Origin: Granulosicoccus sp045110475
Lineage (GTDB): Bacteria > Pseudomonadota > Gammaproteobacteria > Granulosicoccales > Granulosicoccaceae
Reading direction: 5' to 3'
NCBI GenBank assembly: GCA_045110475.1
Contig: JBGCGC010000007.1
Location: forward strand, 1 to 64,000
Length of the DNA: 64,000 bases
Part shown: in pieces, positions 8,954-18,099 of the stretch
Position numbering within the stretch: position 1 is the first letter of the stretch
Layout of the letters: each line of letters opens with the position of its first letter
The notes under the pieces: generated by a model
The model's database searches: none
What the model saw: the letters and a program-made list of their open reading frames with translations, nothing else
Told to the model about the DNA's origin: nothing
Position numbers and translations under genes: made by a program

Positions 8954-9387
8954 CAGTCTGATCGCCTGCTGGCAAAGTTGTAGAACAGGCTGATCATGAC
9001 ACCGGTAACGGTGATGCCGACACCCAGCTCAATCGTAAAGATACCCCAGTGCTGACCATGTAACGGATCATGCGCAAGCACGTCGTAATCCAGCAGATTT
9101 CCACCAAGAAGCAAGGTGGCTATGCCAGTGCCGCAGTACAGCAGTATTCCGGTACACATAAGGATACGGACAGCGCTCGGAGGCAAAACAGCGCGTGTTC
9201 GCTGCAAACCGAAAATCAAGCCATGCAGAATGAAGCCGGTTGCGAATATCACACCCGCCTGAAAACCGCCTCCAGGACCGTAGTCGCCGTGGAACTGGAC
9301 ATAAAGGCCAAACATGAGCACAAACGGTATGATCAGTTTGGTGACGACCTGAAGAACGCGGTGGCGCTGTCGTGGATAAATTTTCAT
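8953..9387 (-). CDS. mrpB: Na+/H+ antiporter subunit B (MnhB domain)
   Basis: A 144-residue MrpB/MnhB protein with four predicted membrane segments. The family motif YGPGGGFQAGVIFA is present near residue 35. It lies 2 bp downstream of the MbhD/MbhE-like gene. In classical seven-gene operons this domain is MrpB itself, while the gene upstream corresponds to the C-terminal end of MrpA. Confidence 0.92.
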   Translation of the reverse strand: MKIYPRQRHRVLQVVTKLIIPFVLMFGLYVQFHGDYGPGGGFQAGVIFATGFILHGLIFGLQRTRAVLPPSAVRILMCTGILLYCGTGIATLLLGGNLLDYDVLAHDPLHGQHWGIFTIELGVGITVTGVMISLFYNFASRRSD

Positions 9388-9389
9388 GG

Positions 9390-10013
9390 TTATGTCACTG
9401 ATTTGCCCGAAGTGCCATCCGATTCATCGGCCGAGTCGCCAGGGGTATCACCCGGAGCATCGTCTGAGGTCTCCAGTTCGGGGCGTCGCCGCTTGATTCC
9501 CAGCAAGCTCAGTACCGCAATGCCAGCGGCAAACACCACCATGGTTTCACCCAGTGTGTCGTAACCCCGGTAGCTGGCCAATACCGATGTCACGATATTC
9601 GGCGGCCCGACTTCACTGCCAGACTCTTCCAGAAATCGAACGGTCAGACCCGGGTGGGTCTGTGCAGCGGACGTCGCACTCCCGTAATGCGGCATATCCA
9701 GCGTTCCGTAGATCAGCAGCCCACCTGTCACAACCACAAAAAGAAGGGCCACCCAGCTGTCATTCCCGCGCGGTTTTTGCGTGTGCCTGGTAAACGACAA
9801 TGCACCAAGAAAAAGGATGGTAGAAATTCCAGAGCCGACCGCGGCTTCGGTAAACGCCACATCCACAGCGTCCATGACCACAAAGGCACCGGCGGCTATT
9901 AGACTGTAGACACCCAATAAAATGACGGCAGCCAATAAATCACGCAACACAATGATACCAATGGCAGTGACTGCAAGAAACGTCAATAGAACGTTGGCAA
10001 CCAGCGTCTCCAT
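9390..10013 (-). CDS. MbhD/MbhE-like subunit (detached MrpA C-terminal part)
   Basis: A 207-residue membrane protein that corresponds to the MbhD-like (DUF4040) and MbhE-like segments normally fused to the C-terminus of MrpA. The DLLAAVILLGVYSLIAAGAF and AFTEAAVGSGISTILFLGAL segments are typical. A YDTLGETMVVFAAGIAVLSLLG segment near residue 155 matches the MbhE-like part. The last 35 residues are hydrophilic and rich in Asp, Ser and Gly. It overlaps mrpG by one base. Because this part is a separate gene, the operon encodes no single full-length MrpA. Confidence 0.85.
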   Translation of the reverse strand: METLVANVLLTFLAVTAIGIIVLRDLLAAVILLGVYSLIAAGAFVVMDAVDVAFTEAAVGSGISTILFLGALSFTRHTQKPRGNDSWVALLFVVVTGGLLIYGTLDMPHYGSATSAAQTHPGLTVRFLEESGSEVGPPNIVTSVLASYRGYDTLGETMVVFAAGIAVLSLLGIKRRRPELETSDDAPGDTPGDSADESDGTSGKSVT

Positions 10014-10471
10014 CAGGATTTACCTTTGTGCTGGTCGTCCAGCTCTTTCAACTCGCGTGCTATCAATTCTGCATCCTGACCATGCTGATAATCTGCCGGG
10101 CGTGAACGGGCCATGAGCGTTGCCTCATCGGGTGAATCCAGAACGGGCTTGCCATCAGAATCAAGCGGTACCTGACCGCAAAGTAAAGCGGTTTTGGCCA
10201 GTGCATGCGAGGCTGTTGGCGAAGTAAACAACGTAAAAAAGAGAATCAACCCCATCTTTATGGCGGCCATATTATTGTCAAACACGAAAAGCGCCTGAAC
10301 AATCAAAGCCAAGCCGATAAAAATGGTTCCGCCGGTATCCGTCAAACTCGCGGCATGCAATCGCGTGTACAGATCGGGCATCCGCACAAGCCCGACGGCA
10401 CCTGACACCACAAACACACAGCCCGCCAGCATCAGTATCCAGCTAAGCAGTTGTACAAGGATATCTACCAT
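10013..10471 (-). CDS. mrpG: Na+/H+ antiporter subunit G (MrpG)
   Basis: A 152-residue MrpG/PhaG-type subunit with three membrane segments. VRMPDLYTRLHAASLTDT is the diagnostic motif, followed by a LFFTLFTSPTASHALAKTA segment. About 50 hydrophilic residues extend the C-terminus beyond the usual length. It overlaps mrpF and the MbhD-like gene by one base each. Confidence 0.93.
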   Translation of the reverse strand: MVDILVQLLSWILMLAGCVFVVSGAVGLVRMPDLYTRLHAASLTDTGGTIFIGLALIVQALFVFDNNMAAIKMGLILFFTLFTSPTASHALAKTALLCGQVPLDSDGKPVLDSPDEATLMARSRPADYQHGQDAELIARELKELDDQHKGKS

Positions 10472-10752
10472 CAGTAGTCATCCTCCTGGTACTCGCCACT
10501 ACCCAGATCGTCGTACTCAAAAAACTTGAGAACAGCAATAGTGCCAACGAAATTGATCAGTGAGTAAACCAGTGCAATATCGAGAAACTCCGGCCGACCC
10601 GTCATAAACCCGTAAACGGCAATCAGCAGGACTGTCTTGGTACCAATTGAATTGACGGCTAACAGCCTGTCAAACAATGTGGGTCCCAGAAGAGTTCGCC
10701 AAAGTGTGAGCGCCATTGTTACCAACAGCGCCAGTATTCCAGCTATGAACAT
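10471..10752 (-). CDS. mrpF: Na+/H+ antiporter subunit F (MrpF)
   Basis: A 93-residue MrpF subunit with three membrane segments. The core reads LLGPTLFDRLLAVNSIGTKTV and is followed by EFLDIALVYSLINFVGTIAVLKF, both typical of MrpF. The tail is acidic. It lies 3 bp after mrpE and overlaps mrpG by one base. Confidence 0.93.
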   Translation of the reverse strand: MFIAGILALLVTMALTLWRTLLGPTLFDRLLAVNSIGTKTVLLIAVYGFMTGRPEFLDIALVYSLINFVGTIAVLKFFEYDDLGSGEYQEDDY

Positions 10753-10755
10753 CTG

Positions 10756-11256
10756 TCAGGTTCTCTGTTTTTTTCGCAAGTGCGGTTCAACATCGCGGAT
10801 CCGCTCCGCCATTTCACCATCCTCAAGCTCTTGCAGGCTGTCCTCATGCAAGGCGTGAACGAGAATGTCACCTTCGGGGGTAAAGTTGATCGTTGTGGTT
10901 CCCGGCGTCAAGGTGATTGAATTAGCGTAGACCACTCTGCCCATTTCGGTATTTGGCGTCGCAGACACTCGACGCAAGGTAGGTTTTATATTGAGATCAG
11001 CTGACCAGACCCGTTTGGTCACGTCGATATTACTTAAGACTATTTGCCACAACAGCCATGCCCAATAGCCAAGAATATTCAAGAATCTGAAATAAATGGG
11101 CTGGCCGCGATGTTCCAGGACACGCATGCGGTATGCCAGCGAGATCACAAGAACGACTGAAATCACACCCAGTACAAGCATCTGGGTTTTGAAATAGCCT
11201 GACAATAACAACCACAGGCAAGCCATGGTCACAATGAGTCTGAATGTCTGCATCAT
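10756..11256 (-). CDS. mrpE: Na+/H+ antiporter subunit E (MrpE), first gene of the operon
   Basis: A 166-residue MrpE subunit: two N-terminal membrane segments, an ILGYWAWLLWQIVLSNIDV region, and a conserved cytoplasmic part with ANSITLTPGTTTINF and a downstream LVHAL. It is the first gene of a ten-gene minus-strand operon in the order E-F-G-(MbhD/E)-B-C-D-D-small protein-D. The promoter should lie in the 245-bp gap before the divergent esterase gene at 11502; I see no clear consensus there. Confidence 0.93.
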   Translation of the reverse strand: MMQTFRLIVTMACLWLLLSGYFKTQMLVLGVISVVLVISLAYRMRVLEHRGQPIYFRFLNILGYWAWLLWQIVLSNIDVTKRVWSADLNIKPTLRRVSATPNTEMGRVVYANSITLTPGTTTINFTPEGDILVHALHEDSLQELEDGEMAERIRDVEPHLRKKQRT

Positions 11257-11501
11257 GGGTCCCTAGCGGTCTGAAGTCGCAAAAATGAAAAATAATACGG
11301 TAACTCTAGCATGACGCTGCGGAAAAACTTTCATAGCTTCCATGCATTAGTGCGTATCAAGTGTAGTCATGATCCTTGATGTATCGGGATTTCCTTAGGT
11401 TGCATTGCCGTTAGTCCGGTAACTTACCCACAAAAATTTGCCGCCCCCTCTGCTAGACTCGCGTCGATCTTTTGTCTTATTAGAGTCATTGTCAGTCCAC
11501 C

Positions 11502-13040
11502 ATGAAACGTACAGTACCTCATCCAACTTTTATTGCCGTCTGTTTGATGGCAGCACTGTTTGTGTCTGCGTGTGACAGCAACCTTGACGATGGGCTTGAC
11601 GATGACGTTCAGCCCCCTGAAACCAATGGCCAGACCGAAGGCGGCGAACCCGGTGTCGGTGCAGAAGGTGGTGAATCAGGCGAAGAAGGCAATGAAACCG
11701 GCGAAGAAGGTGGTGAAACCGGAGAAGGTGAAGAAACCGGCGAAGAAGGTGAAGAAACCGGAGAAGGTGAAGAAACCGAGCCGCCAGAGGTTATCGAGAC
11801 CGGAAGTTTTTCCCTGGATCTTGAGACGTTGACTATCGATATGACAGAGGGTGGTGGCCTTGAGGAAGTGTCGCTAACGCTTGAAAGAACCGGAAATCAT
11901 CGAGGGGATGTGTCGCTCAGCGCAATCGGTGCAAGCGCTGGAGATGAGCTGTTGCTGACACGACAATTTTCTGACGACACCTTGAGCGACGACGAGCAAC
12001 AATCAACGCTGTTGCTTGACCTGGCAATTGGTGCGCGTCCGATTCTGGCTCAAGAGCGAACTCTGCTAGTCAGCGGAACCGATGCGGAAGGGACAATAGA
12101 GACTGTGCAGCTCACAGTGCAAGTTCAGCCCACTGACAGACCCGATATTTATCTGCTCGTTGGTCAGAGCAACATGATCGGTGTCAGCGAAAATAACGCG
12201 AAGCGAGCAGGGCCCGGCGAGCCAGATGAGCCGGTAGCAAGAATCCGTCAATTGAATGTGACTGGTAACGACGATCAGAACTTTTCAAATGCCGCTGATT
12301 TCACCCGCTCAAGAAATATTCATAATCAGGACAATCCACTAACCGTAGCCGTTGATCCCCTGCACTCGGGTCTTGAAAGTAACGGCGGCAAATCTGGCAC
12401 TCTTATTGGCATGGGACTCTCGTTTGCCAAACGAGCCTCGCAAGACACAATAGCAGAAATATTTCTTGTACCCGCTGCTTGGTCCGATACCGGTTTTTGT
12501 CGCCGAAACAGCAACCGGGTGGAAGGCATTGGCTGGAACGCCACAGAGAAAGATGTCCCGGAACTTAGCGGGACATTGCTGCATGATCGTGCCATAGCAA
12601 GGGCTGATATTGCCATCGACCGGACTGGTGGCATTCTGCGTGGAATTATCTGGCATCAGGGGGAAGCCGACTCGTCTGTTCGCGCTTGCTCGGAGCTCTA
12701 TGCACAAAACCTGGCTGAGATGGCACAGTCTTTCAGAACCAATATCAGGCAGGACGCTCGCGGCTCTGTCGCTCGTGGCCCGGATGTCGCCATTCCCTTT
12801 ATCGTAGGCACCATGGCAATGGGGGGTTCGCAGGCGCCATTCTCCGAGACCAAATCCATGGTTGATGCCGCCCACAGAAATGTATCCAATACTCTCAGTT
12901 TCGCCGATTTTGTTAACGCTGATGATCTCGTTCCGCCAGCTTTCGCATGTGGGGGCGGCTCTTGCATACATTTTGGTGCGGACGCTTTACGAGAATTGGG
13001 TGTCCGATACTATGAACGTCTGATTTCTGTTCTGCCCTGA
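11502..13040 (+). CDS. Lipoprotein SASA-family (SGNH) carbohydrate esterase, copy 1
   Basis: A 512-residue predicted lipoprotein. The signal peptide ends in a lipobox, LFVSAC. About residues 40-95 form a Gly-Glu-Thr-rich linker made of near-repeats such as GEETGEEGE. A beta-rich domain follows (about 100-210), then a C-terminal SASA (sialate O-acetylesterase-type) hydrolase domain. The nucleophile block is LLVGQSNMIG, a second block is IIWHQGEADS, and the catalytic histidine lies in CIHFGADALRELG. It probably removes acetyl groups from surface or environmental polysaccharide. The next gene is a paralogue, and an acyltransferase follows, so the locus may control polysaccharide O-acetylation. 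Confidence 0.82.
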   Translation: MKRTVPHPTFIAVCLMAALFVSACDSNLDDGLDDDVQPPETNGQTEGGEPGVGAEGGESGEEGNETGEEGGETGEGEETGEEGEETGEGEETEPPEVIETGSFSLDLETLTIDMTEGGGLEEVSLTLERTGNHRGDVSLSAIGASAGDELLLTRQFSDDTLSDDEQQSTLLLDLAIGARPILAQERTLLVSGTDAEGTIETVQLTVQVQPTDRPDIYLLVGQSNMIGVSENNAKRAGPGEPDEPVARIRQLNVTGNDDQNFSNAADFTRSRNIHNQDNPLTVAVDPLHSGLESNGGKSGTLIGMGLSFAKRASQDTIAEIFLVPAAWSDTGFCRRNSNRVEGIGWNATEKDVPELSGTLLHDRAIARADIAIDRTGGILRGIIWHQGEADSSVRACSELYAQNLAEMAQSFRTNIRQDARGSVARGPDVAIPFIVGTMAMGGSQAPFSETKSMVDAAHRNVSNTLSFADFVNADDLVPPAFACGGGSCIHFGADALRELGVRYYERLISVLP

Positions 13041-13152
13041 TCCAAGATGCCTGTTATTTCAGATACTGCACTGCGCATGATACCTACGAGACGGACACAT
13101 CACTTCACTTTCCAGATAGGCCTACTAGGCTTGCTGTCAGCCCATTAACTGC

Positions 13153-14562
13153 ATGAACTACGTGACATTCAACACTTATCAATTGCGCCCGGGTTTGCGG
13201 GTTATCATGCTGGCCTTGCTGGGGCTGATAGGCGCCTGCAGCAGCGACACACAGGAACCCGCGTCAGGCGATTCGTTGCCAACTGCCGACTTCAACGATC
13301 CACCACCAACGGGTGATTTTGAAATACGGTCATCATTTCCCGAGCTGATACTCACAGAGGGCGATGAACAGGGATTGCGAATTCCGCTCAGCTTACTGCG
13401 CACCAACGGTCACAGCAGGGATGTAACCCTTGAGGTTCGGGGACGAACGACTCAAGACGTTGCTTTTGTGACAAGCAGCTTTTCCCGCCTGACCCTGACA
13501 CCCAGCACTGACGAAAGCGAAGCGTTTCTGAAACTGGCAATCAGCGCCACACCGATATTGCCACAGCAACGGGACTTCATCATCACCGCTAGCGATGGCC
13601 TTGACACCGACAGTATGTCGATAAGCGTCACAGTAGAACCCACCAGTGCACCCGATGTGTACTTGCTCGTCGGTCAGAGCAATATGGAGGGTTTCAGTGG
13701 CGACGGTACAAGACGCTCAGCGCCGGGCGGTGCGGATGAACCCAATCCACGCATCAAACAACTCAACGTTTCGAAAAATGATGATTTCGAGGTTTTCCGT
13801 ACCGACGAAGACTTCACATCACCGCTGGTCAATGTGGTGGAGCCTGATATCGTCATCGCGCTCGATCCCCTGCATCTGCCTCAGGATCCATCCAATGAAA
13901 GCGGCAAGGAGCAAGAATTTATCGGATTGGGGTTGAGCTTCGCCAAACGCGCATTGCAAGACACATCAGCTGAGGTGTTGCTGGTTCCTGCAGCCTGGTC
14001 GGGCTCATCTTTTTGCAATAACGATAATGGCCCGCGTGGTAACTGGATGTCATCACCGTCAACCAACGCCGATTTGGGTAATACACTGTTATTTGATCGA
14101 GCTGTAGCCCGCGCCAATCTGGCTCTTGAAAAGTCAGGCGGTGTTTTCAGAGGCATTCTCTGGCACCAGGGTGAATCGGACGCCAACGAAAAGTGCGCAC
14201 CGTTGTATCAGGGCAATCTGCAGCAGATGGTCTCTCAATTCCGTGCCCGAATCGCACCGGTTGGCAACAGCGCCCTGCGTCGTGTAGAAAGCACCATCCC
14301 TTTCGTGGCAGGAACCATGTCACGCGGTGTTGATGAGCGTGGCGATCTGTCAGTGTACCTTGCCTCAAAGCAGATGATCGATGACGTTCACCGAAGTGTA
14401 GACAGCACTATTGAAGCGGCAGCCTGGTCAAACCATGACGATCTGATCCCCGCTAATGGTTTCCCTTGCGGGAACTCATCGTGCATTCATTTTGGACCAG
14501 ATGCCTTGCGTGAAATGGGTAGGCGCTACTACGATGGCGTGTTGAGAGCGGTAAATCGCTAG
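13153..14562 (+). CDS. Lipoprotein SASA-family (SGNH) carbohydrate esterase, copy 2
   Basis: A 469-residue paralogue of the preceding gene with the same plan: lipobox LIGACS, a short Pro/Asp-rich linker instead of the Gly-Glu repeat, a beta-rich domain, and the SASA hydrolase domain. Its catalytic blocks are LLVGQSNMEG, ILWHQGESDA and CIHFGPDALREMG, so all three are intact. It starts 112 bp after copy 1, consistent with tandem duplication followed by divergence. Substrate is unknown. Confidence 0.82.
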   Translation: MNYVTFNTYQLRPGLRVIMLALLGLIGACSSDTQEPASGDSLPTADFNDPPPTGDFEIRSSFPELILTEGDEQGLRIPLSLLRTNGHSRDVTLEVRGRTTQDVAFVTSSFSRLTLTPSTDESEAFLKLAISATPILPQQRDFIITASDGLDTDSMSISVTVEPTSAPDVYLLVGQSNMEGFSGDGTRRSAPGGADEPNPRIKQLNVSKNDDFEVFRTDEDFTSPLVNVVEPDIVIALDPLHLPQDPSNESGKEQEFIGLGLSFAKRALQDTSAEVLLVPAAWSGSSFCNNDNGPRGNWMSSPSTNADLGNTLLFDRAVARANLALEKSGGVFRGILWHQGESDANEKCAPLYQGNLQQMVSQFRARIAPVGNSALRRVESTIPFVAGTMSRGVDERGDLSVYLASKQMIDDVHRSVDSTIEAAAWSNHDDLIPANGFPCGNSSCIHFGPDALREMGRRYYDGVLRAVNR

Positions 14563-14718
14563 TGCAGGCAGGCCAGACCGATTGGCATTTTTTGCTCTCT
14601 TGAGTACCAGTCCATAAATCAGGCAAAAATCGTCACCGCCAGAGTGGATTGGGAAAGATCAACGAGTAGCAAACTGCTATAACTCCAGTACTTACATGGT
14701 CCCGTCGATATACATTTA

Positions 14719-15741
14719 ATGAGACTGCACGCCCTGCAATACCTGCGGGCTGTCGCTGCGCTAGCCGTGGTGTACAGCCACTCGGTCATACAGGTAGAAA
14801 GCTACGAACAATTCCTCGGACACGCAGGAAGCTTTGGGGTTGACATTTTCTTTGTCATCTCTGGCTTCATCATGGTCTACATTGCCAAACCGAACGACAC
14901 GCCCGGCGCTTTCTTTGCCAACCGTCTTCGTCGCGTCGTGCCGCTTTACTGGTTCTTCACCTTCCTTATGGCGGCAATCCTGCTGGCTATGCCGTCGGTG
15001 TTCAAGGCCACTGTGTTTGAGTGGAACACCTTCGTCAAGAGCCTGACGTTCATCCCGCACTGGAGTGGTGCCTACGACGGTTATGTGTGGCCCATTGTCG
15101 CACCAGGCTGGTCACTGATCTTCGAGATGTATTTCTATCTGGTGTTTGCACTTTCGTTATTTCTTGCTAATCGATTTCGGGTTTTATTCATCACGCTGGT
15201 TATCTCGGCTGTATTTATCATCGGCACTATCAACAACACCGGTGAATCGGCAGCAGCTCAGTTTTTCGCAAAATCCATGGTCTTCGAGTTCATTCTCGGC
15301 ATGCTACTGGCTGTCGCCTGGAAAAGTGGATTTCGACTACCCTCATCAACCAGCTGGTATTTGTTACTGTTTGCATCCTGTCTATTGTTCCTCAATTTGC
15401 CCGGCCCTCGCATTGTCGAGTTCGGTATCCCGTCAACGCTCATTGTCATGGCGTGCCTTTTTATCCGCATCAAACACTATGATTGGGCGGTTCTGCTGGG
15501 CGATGCTTCCTATGCGCTTTATCTAAGCCATATTTTTACGTTGGGAGTTATGCGTAAATTCGTTGCACCCTTACTCGGTGAAGGACAGCTGGCAGCTTAC
15601 CTGTTTGTCGCCCTCTCCCTGATCGTTTGTACCTTCGTCAGTATCCTTGTTCACCAGTATGTGGATAACTGGTTACTGCGTCATGAGCGGTTGCGATTTA
15701 ACGTTGGCCGGGGACACTCGGTACAAACGGGCAAGGCATGA
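14719..15741 (+). CDS. Membrane acyltransferase family 3 (OafA/YrhL type)
   Basis: A 340-residue polytopic inner-membrane protein of the acyltransferase 3 family, which transfers acetyl or other acyl groups to lipopolysaccharide, exopolysaccharide or other glycans. The N-terminus reads LHALQYLRAVAALAVVYSHS with the conserved RA and catalytic histidine region. GVDIFFVISGFIM, FFANRLRRVVPLYW and APGWSLIFEMYFY follow, all family hallmarks. It lies 156 bp after the second esterase on the same strand. A joint role in O-acetylation with the two esterases is inferred from context only. Confidence 0.9.
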   Translation: MRLHALQYLRAVAALAVVYSHSVIQVESYEQFLGHAGSFGVDIFFVISGFIMVYIAKPNDTPGAFFANRLRRVVPLYWFFTFLMAAILLAMPSVFKATVFEWNTFVKSLTFIPHWSGAYDGYVWPIVAPGWSLIFEMYFYLVFALSLFLANRFRVLFITLVISAVFIIGTINNTGESAAAQFFAKSMVFEFILGMLLAVAWKSGFRLPSSTSWYLLLFASCLLFLNLPGPRIVEFGIPSTLIVMACLFIRIKHYDWAVLLGDASYALYLSHIFTLGVMRKFVAPLLGEGQLAAYLFVALSLIVCTFVSILVHQYVDNWLLRHERLRFNVGRGHSVQTGKA

Positions 15742-15787
15742 CAACACTTATAAAACAGGATGGTTTGACCCGAGCAGACCTGACAAC

Positions 15788-16087
15788 ATGACTCGTAACT
15801 CAACATCGCCAGACTACGCACAGCTTTTCAATCTGCCTGAAACGCACACTCTTCGCCTCTCCAGCGTTCATCGAGAGGAGAAGAACAGCACGCTGTGCGA
15901 AACCCGCTGGCTTGCAGAACACGACGATAAGCAGAAATTAATTGCACGTTTTCGCACATGGACTAACCGGTCGTTAACACCACCCTACCGCAGGCAACTG
16001 GGCTGGGAGCGTTTTTCATTGTCCGGAAATCTCCTGGATCGCGAAGTCCGTTATTCGAAACGCGACAACCAGGAGTACTTGCACTGA
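15788..16087 (+). CDS. Conserved-looking small protein, unknown function
   Basis: A 99-residue soluble protein. I placed the start at the ATG at 15788, which follows the acyltransferase by 46 bp; the longer open frame would overlap the acyltransferase. It is polar, with a PPYRRQLGWERFSLSGNLLDREV segment that resembles uncharacterised small proteins I associate with gammaproteobacteria; I cannot name the family. No signal peptide or membrane segment. It ends 4 bp before the convergent recQ stop. Confidence 0.6.
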   Translation: MTRNSTSPDYAQLFNLPETHTLRLSSVHREEKNSTLCETRWLAEHDDKQKLIARFRTWTNRSLTPPYRRQLGWERFSLSGNLLDREVRYSKRDNQEYLH

Positions 16088-16091
16088 CTCG

Positions 16092-17930
16092 CTAGCTATG
16101 CTCGCGTATCACCTCGAGAAAATCATCGCCATACTGCTCAAGCTTGTGACTGCCCACACCACTGACGTTGGCCATCTCACCCGTACTGCGGGGTTTGAGT
16201 GCAATCATATCGGCTAGCGTACTGTCATTGAAAACAATATAAGCGGGAACGCCTGCCATATCACTGAGTTGTTTTCTCAGTTTTCGCAATGCTTCCCATA
16301 GAGGAAGGTCAGAATCGTTGATGTTGATCGCCGCCTTCTTGCTACGGCGACTGCCACTACTGGCTCCATTGCCAGCTGCTGCTCCCTTGTCCAGTTTACG
16401 AAAATGCAGGTTTTTTTCGCCACGCAAAACAGGCCTGGATTCTTCGGTAAGCATGACTGATCCATGCCCATCAACATCCACAGCCAGCAGTCCGCAAGCA
16501 ATAAGTTGCCGGTAAAGATTGCGCCACTCACTGACTGACAAATCGCCGCCAATACCAAACGTGGACTGCTCATCATGACCAAAACGCACGATGCGTTCCG
16601 ATGATTTACCCAGCAGAACATCAATCAGATAAGTAACGCCAAACCGTTGACCGGTACGATATACGCAAGACAGCGCCTTGCGCGCCGCCTCCGTTGCATC
16701 CCAGGTCTGTGGCGGATTAAGACAATTGTCGCAGTTACCACAGGGTTGCTCTAGCGTGTCGCCAAAATAGCTGAGTAATGACTGTCGACGACAGGTCGTG
16801 AGTTCTGCCAGACCCAGCATTGTTTCCAGTTTGTGGTTCTCCAGACGCTTGTGCTTTTCATCGGCATCCGATTGCGCCATCATCGACCGCAGGTTGATGA
16901 CATCCTGAAGCCCATAGGCCATCCAGGCGTTCGAAGGTAATCCGTCCCGACCGGCACGCCCGGTCTCCTGGTAATAAGCCTCGACACTTTTGGGGAGATT
17001 AAGGTGCGCAACAAAGCGCACATCAGGCTTGTCGATTCCCATGCCGAACGCAATCGTGGCAACCACGATAAGGCCGTCCTCACGCAAGAAACGTTTCTGG
17101 TTTTTTTCACGCTCAGTGGCTGCTAGACCCGCGTGATAGGCCACTGCTGATCTGCCATTGTCGTTTAGCCACTGAGCCGTTTGTTCAACTTTTTTTCTTG
17201 ACAGGCAATAGACGATGCCAGCATCGCCGCGGTGATGCTCATCGAGAAACGCAAGCATTGCCTGCCGTGCATTAGCCGGATCGCCAATGCTGTAACGTAT
17301 ATTGGGCCGATCAAAACTGCTGACAAACTTCGCCGCATTGCCAAGCTGAAGGTTGTTGGCAATCTCGACACGGGTGCGCTCGTCAGCGGTTGCCGTCAAT
17401 GCGATGCGCGGTACCGTCGGGAAGCGTTCTGCCAGTACGGACAAGCCCATATACTCCTTGCGAAAATCATGTCCCCATTGTGAAACGCAATGCGCCTCGT
17501 CAATCGCGAACAAGGCGATATCAGCCTGATCCAGCAGCGCTAGCATGTTGGGCATAAGCAATCGCTCTGGCGCTACATACAACATATCCAGTTCGCCTGC
17601 CAGCAACGCTCGCTCGGTTTGCTGTACGGCACGCGAATCCATTGATGAATTGATAAAAGCGGCGTTCAGATTCAAGGCATTGAGTGCATCGACCTGATCT
17701 TGCATCAATGCGATCAGCGGCGAGACAATAACGCCAGTGCCGGCTCGCACTAACGATGGCACCTGATAGCACAGCGACTTGCCGCCACCGGTGGGCATAA
17801 GCACGAGCGCATCATCACCGGCTATAACGGTACTGACGATTTCGTGCTGTTGACCACGAAATTGTTCGTAGCCATAAATGGATTGAAGGATATCCAGCGC
17901 TTCCTGGGACATGATGGTATGTGTCGACAT
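16092..17930 (-). CDS. recQ: ATP-dependent DNA helicase RecQ
   Basis: A 612-residue 3'-5' DNA helicase acting in recombination repair and replication restart. I chose the ATG at 17930 because AGGAGG lies 4 nt upstream of it. It has Walker A MPTGGGKSLCYQ (about 45-56), the DEAH box with aromatic loop IDEAHCVSQWGHDFR, and motif VI YYQETGRAGRDG. The zinc-binding cysteines lie in CRRQSLLSYFG and CGNCDNC, followed by a winged-helix RQC domain. A C-terminal HRDC domain (about 535-612) completes the standard bacterial layout. Confidence 0.96.
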   Translation of the reverse strand: MSTHTIMSQEALDILQSIYGYEQFRGQQHEIVSTVIAGDDALVLMPTGGGKSLCYQVPSLVRAGTGVIVSPLIALMQDQVDALNALNLNAAFINSSMDSRAVQQTERALLAGELDMLYVAPERLLMPNMLALLDQADIALFAIDEAHCVSQWGHDFRKEYMGLSVLAERFPTVPRIALTATADERTRVEIANNLQLGNAAKFVSSFDRPNIRYSIGDPANARQAMLAFLDEHHRGDAGIVYCLSRKKVEQTAQWLNDNGRSAVAYHAGLAATEREKNQKRFLREDGLIVVATIAFGMGIDKPDVRFVAHLNLPKSVEAYYQETGRAGRDGLPSNAWMAYGLQDVINLRSMMAQSDADEKHKRLENHKLETMLGLAELTTCRRQSLLSYFGDTLEQPCGNCDNCLNPPQTWDATEAARKALSCVYRTGQRFGVTYLIDVLLGKSSERIVRFGHDEQSTFGIGGDLSVSEWRNLYRQLIACGLLAVDVDGHGSVMLTEESRPVLRGEKNLHFRKLDKGAAAGNGASSGSRRSKKAAININDSDLPLWEALRKLRKQLSDMAGVPAYIVFNDSTLADMIALKPRSTGEMANVSGVGSHKLEQYGDDFLEVIREHS

Positions 17931-18099
17931 TTCGCCTCCTTGCGAATGGTGATATCGGTGAAAACACGGTGTGTTTCCGCTGCTCTGGCCAGAGTCATCT
18001 ATGACCACCCGGCTCGAGCACAGAGTTTATCTGAACGCTGCCGGTTTAGTGGTAAATATCATGGAATATCACACTCGCCTGCCAGTGCAGCATTAGCTT

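Noticed and set aside
11560..11832. A 90-residue lysine/proline-rich frame
   Set aside because: It is the shadow of the Gly-Glu-Thr repeat in the esterase lipoprotein gene in another frame.
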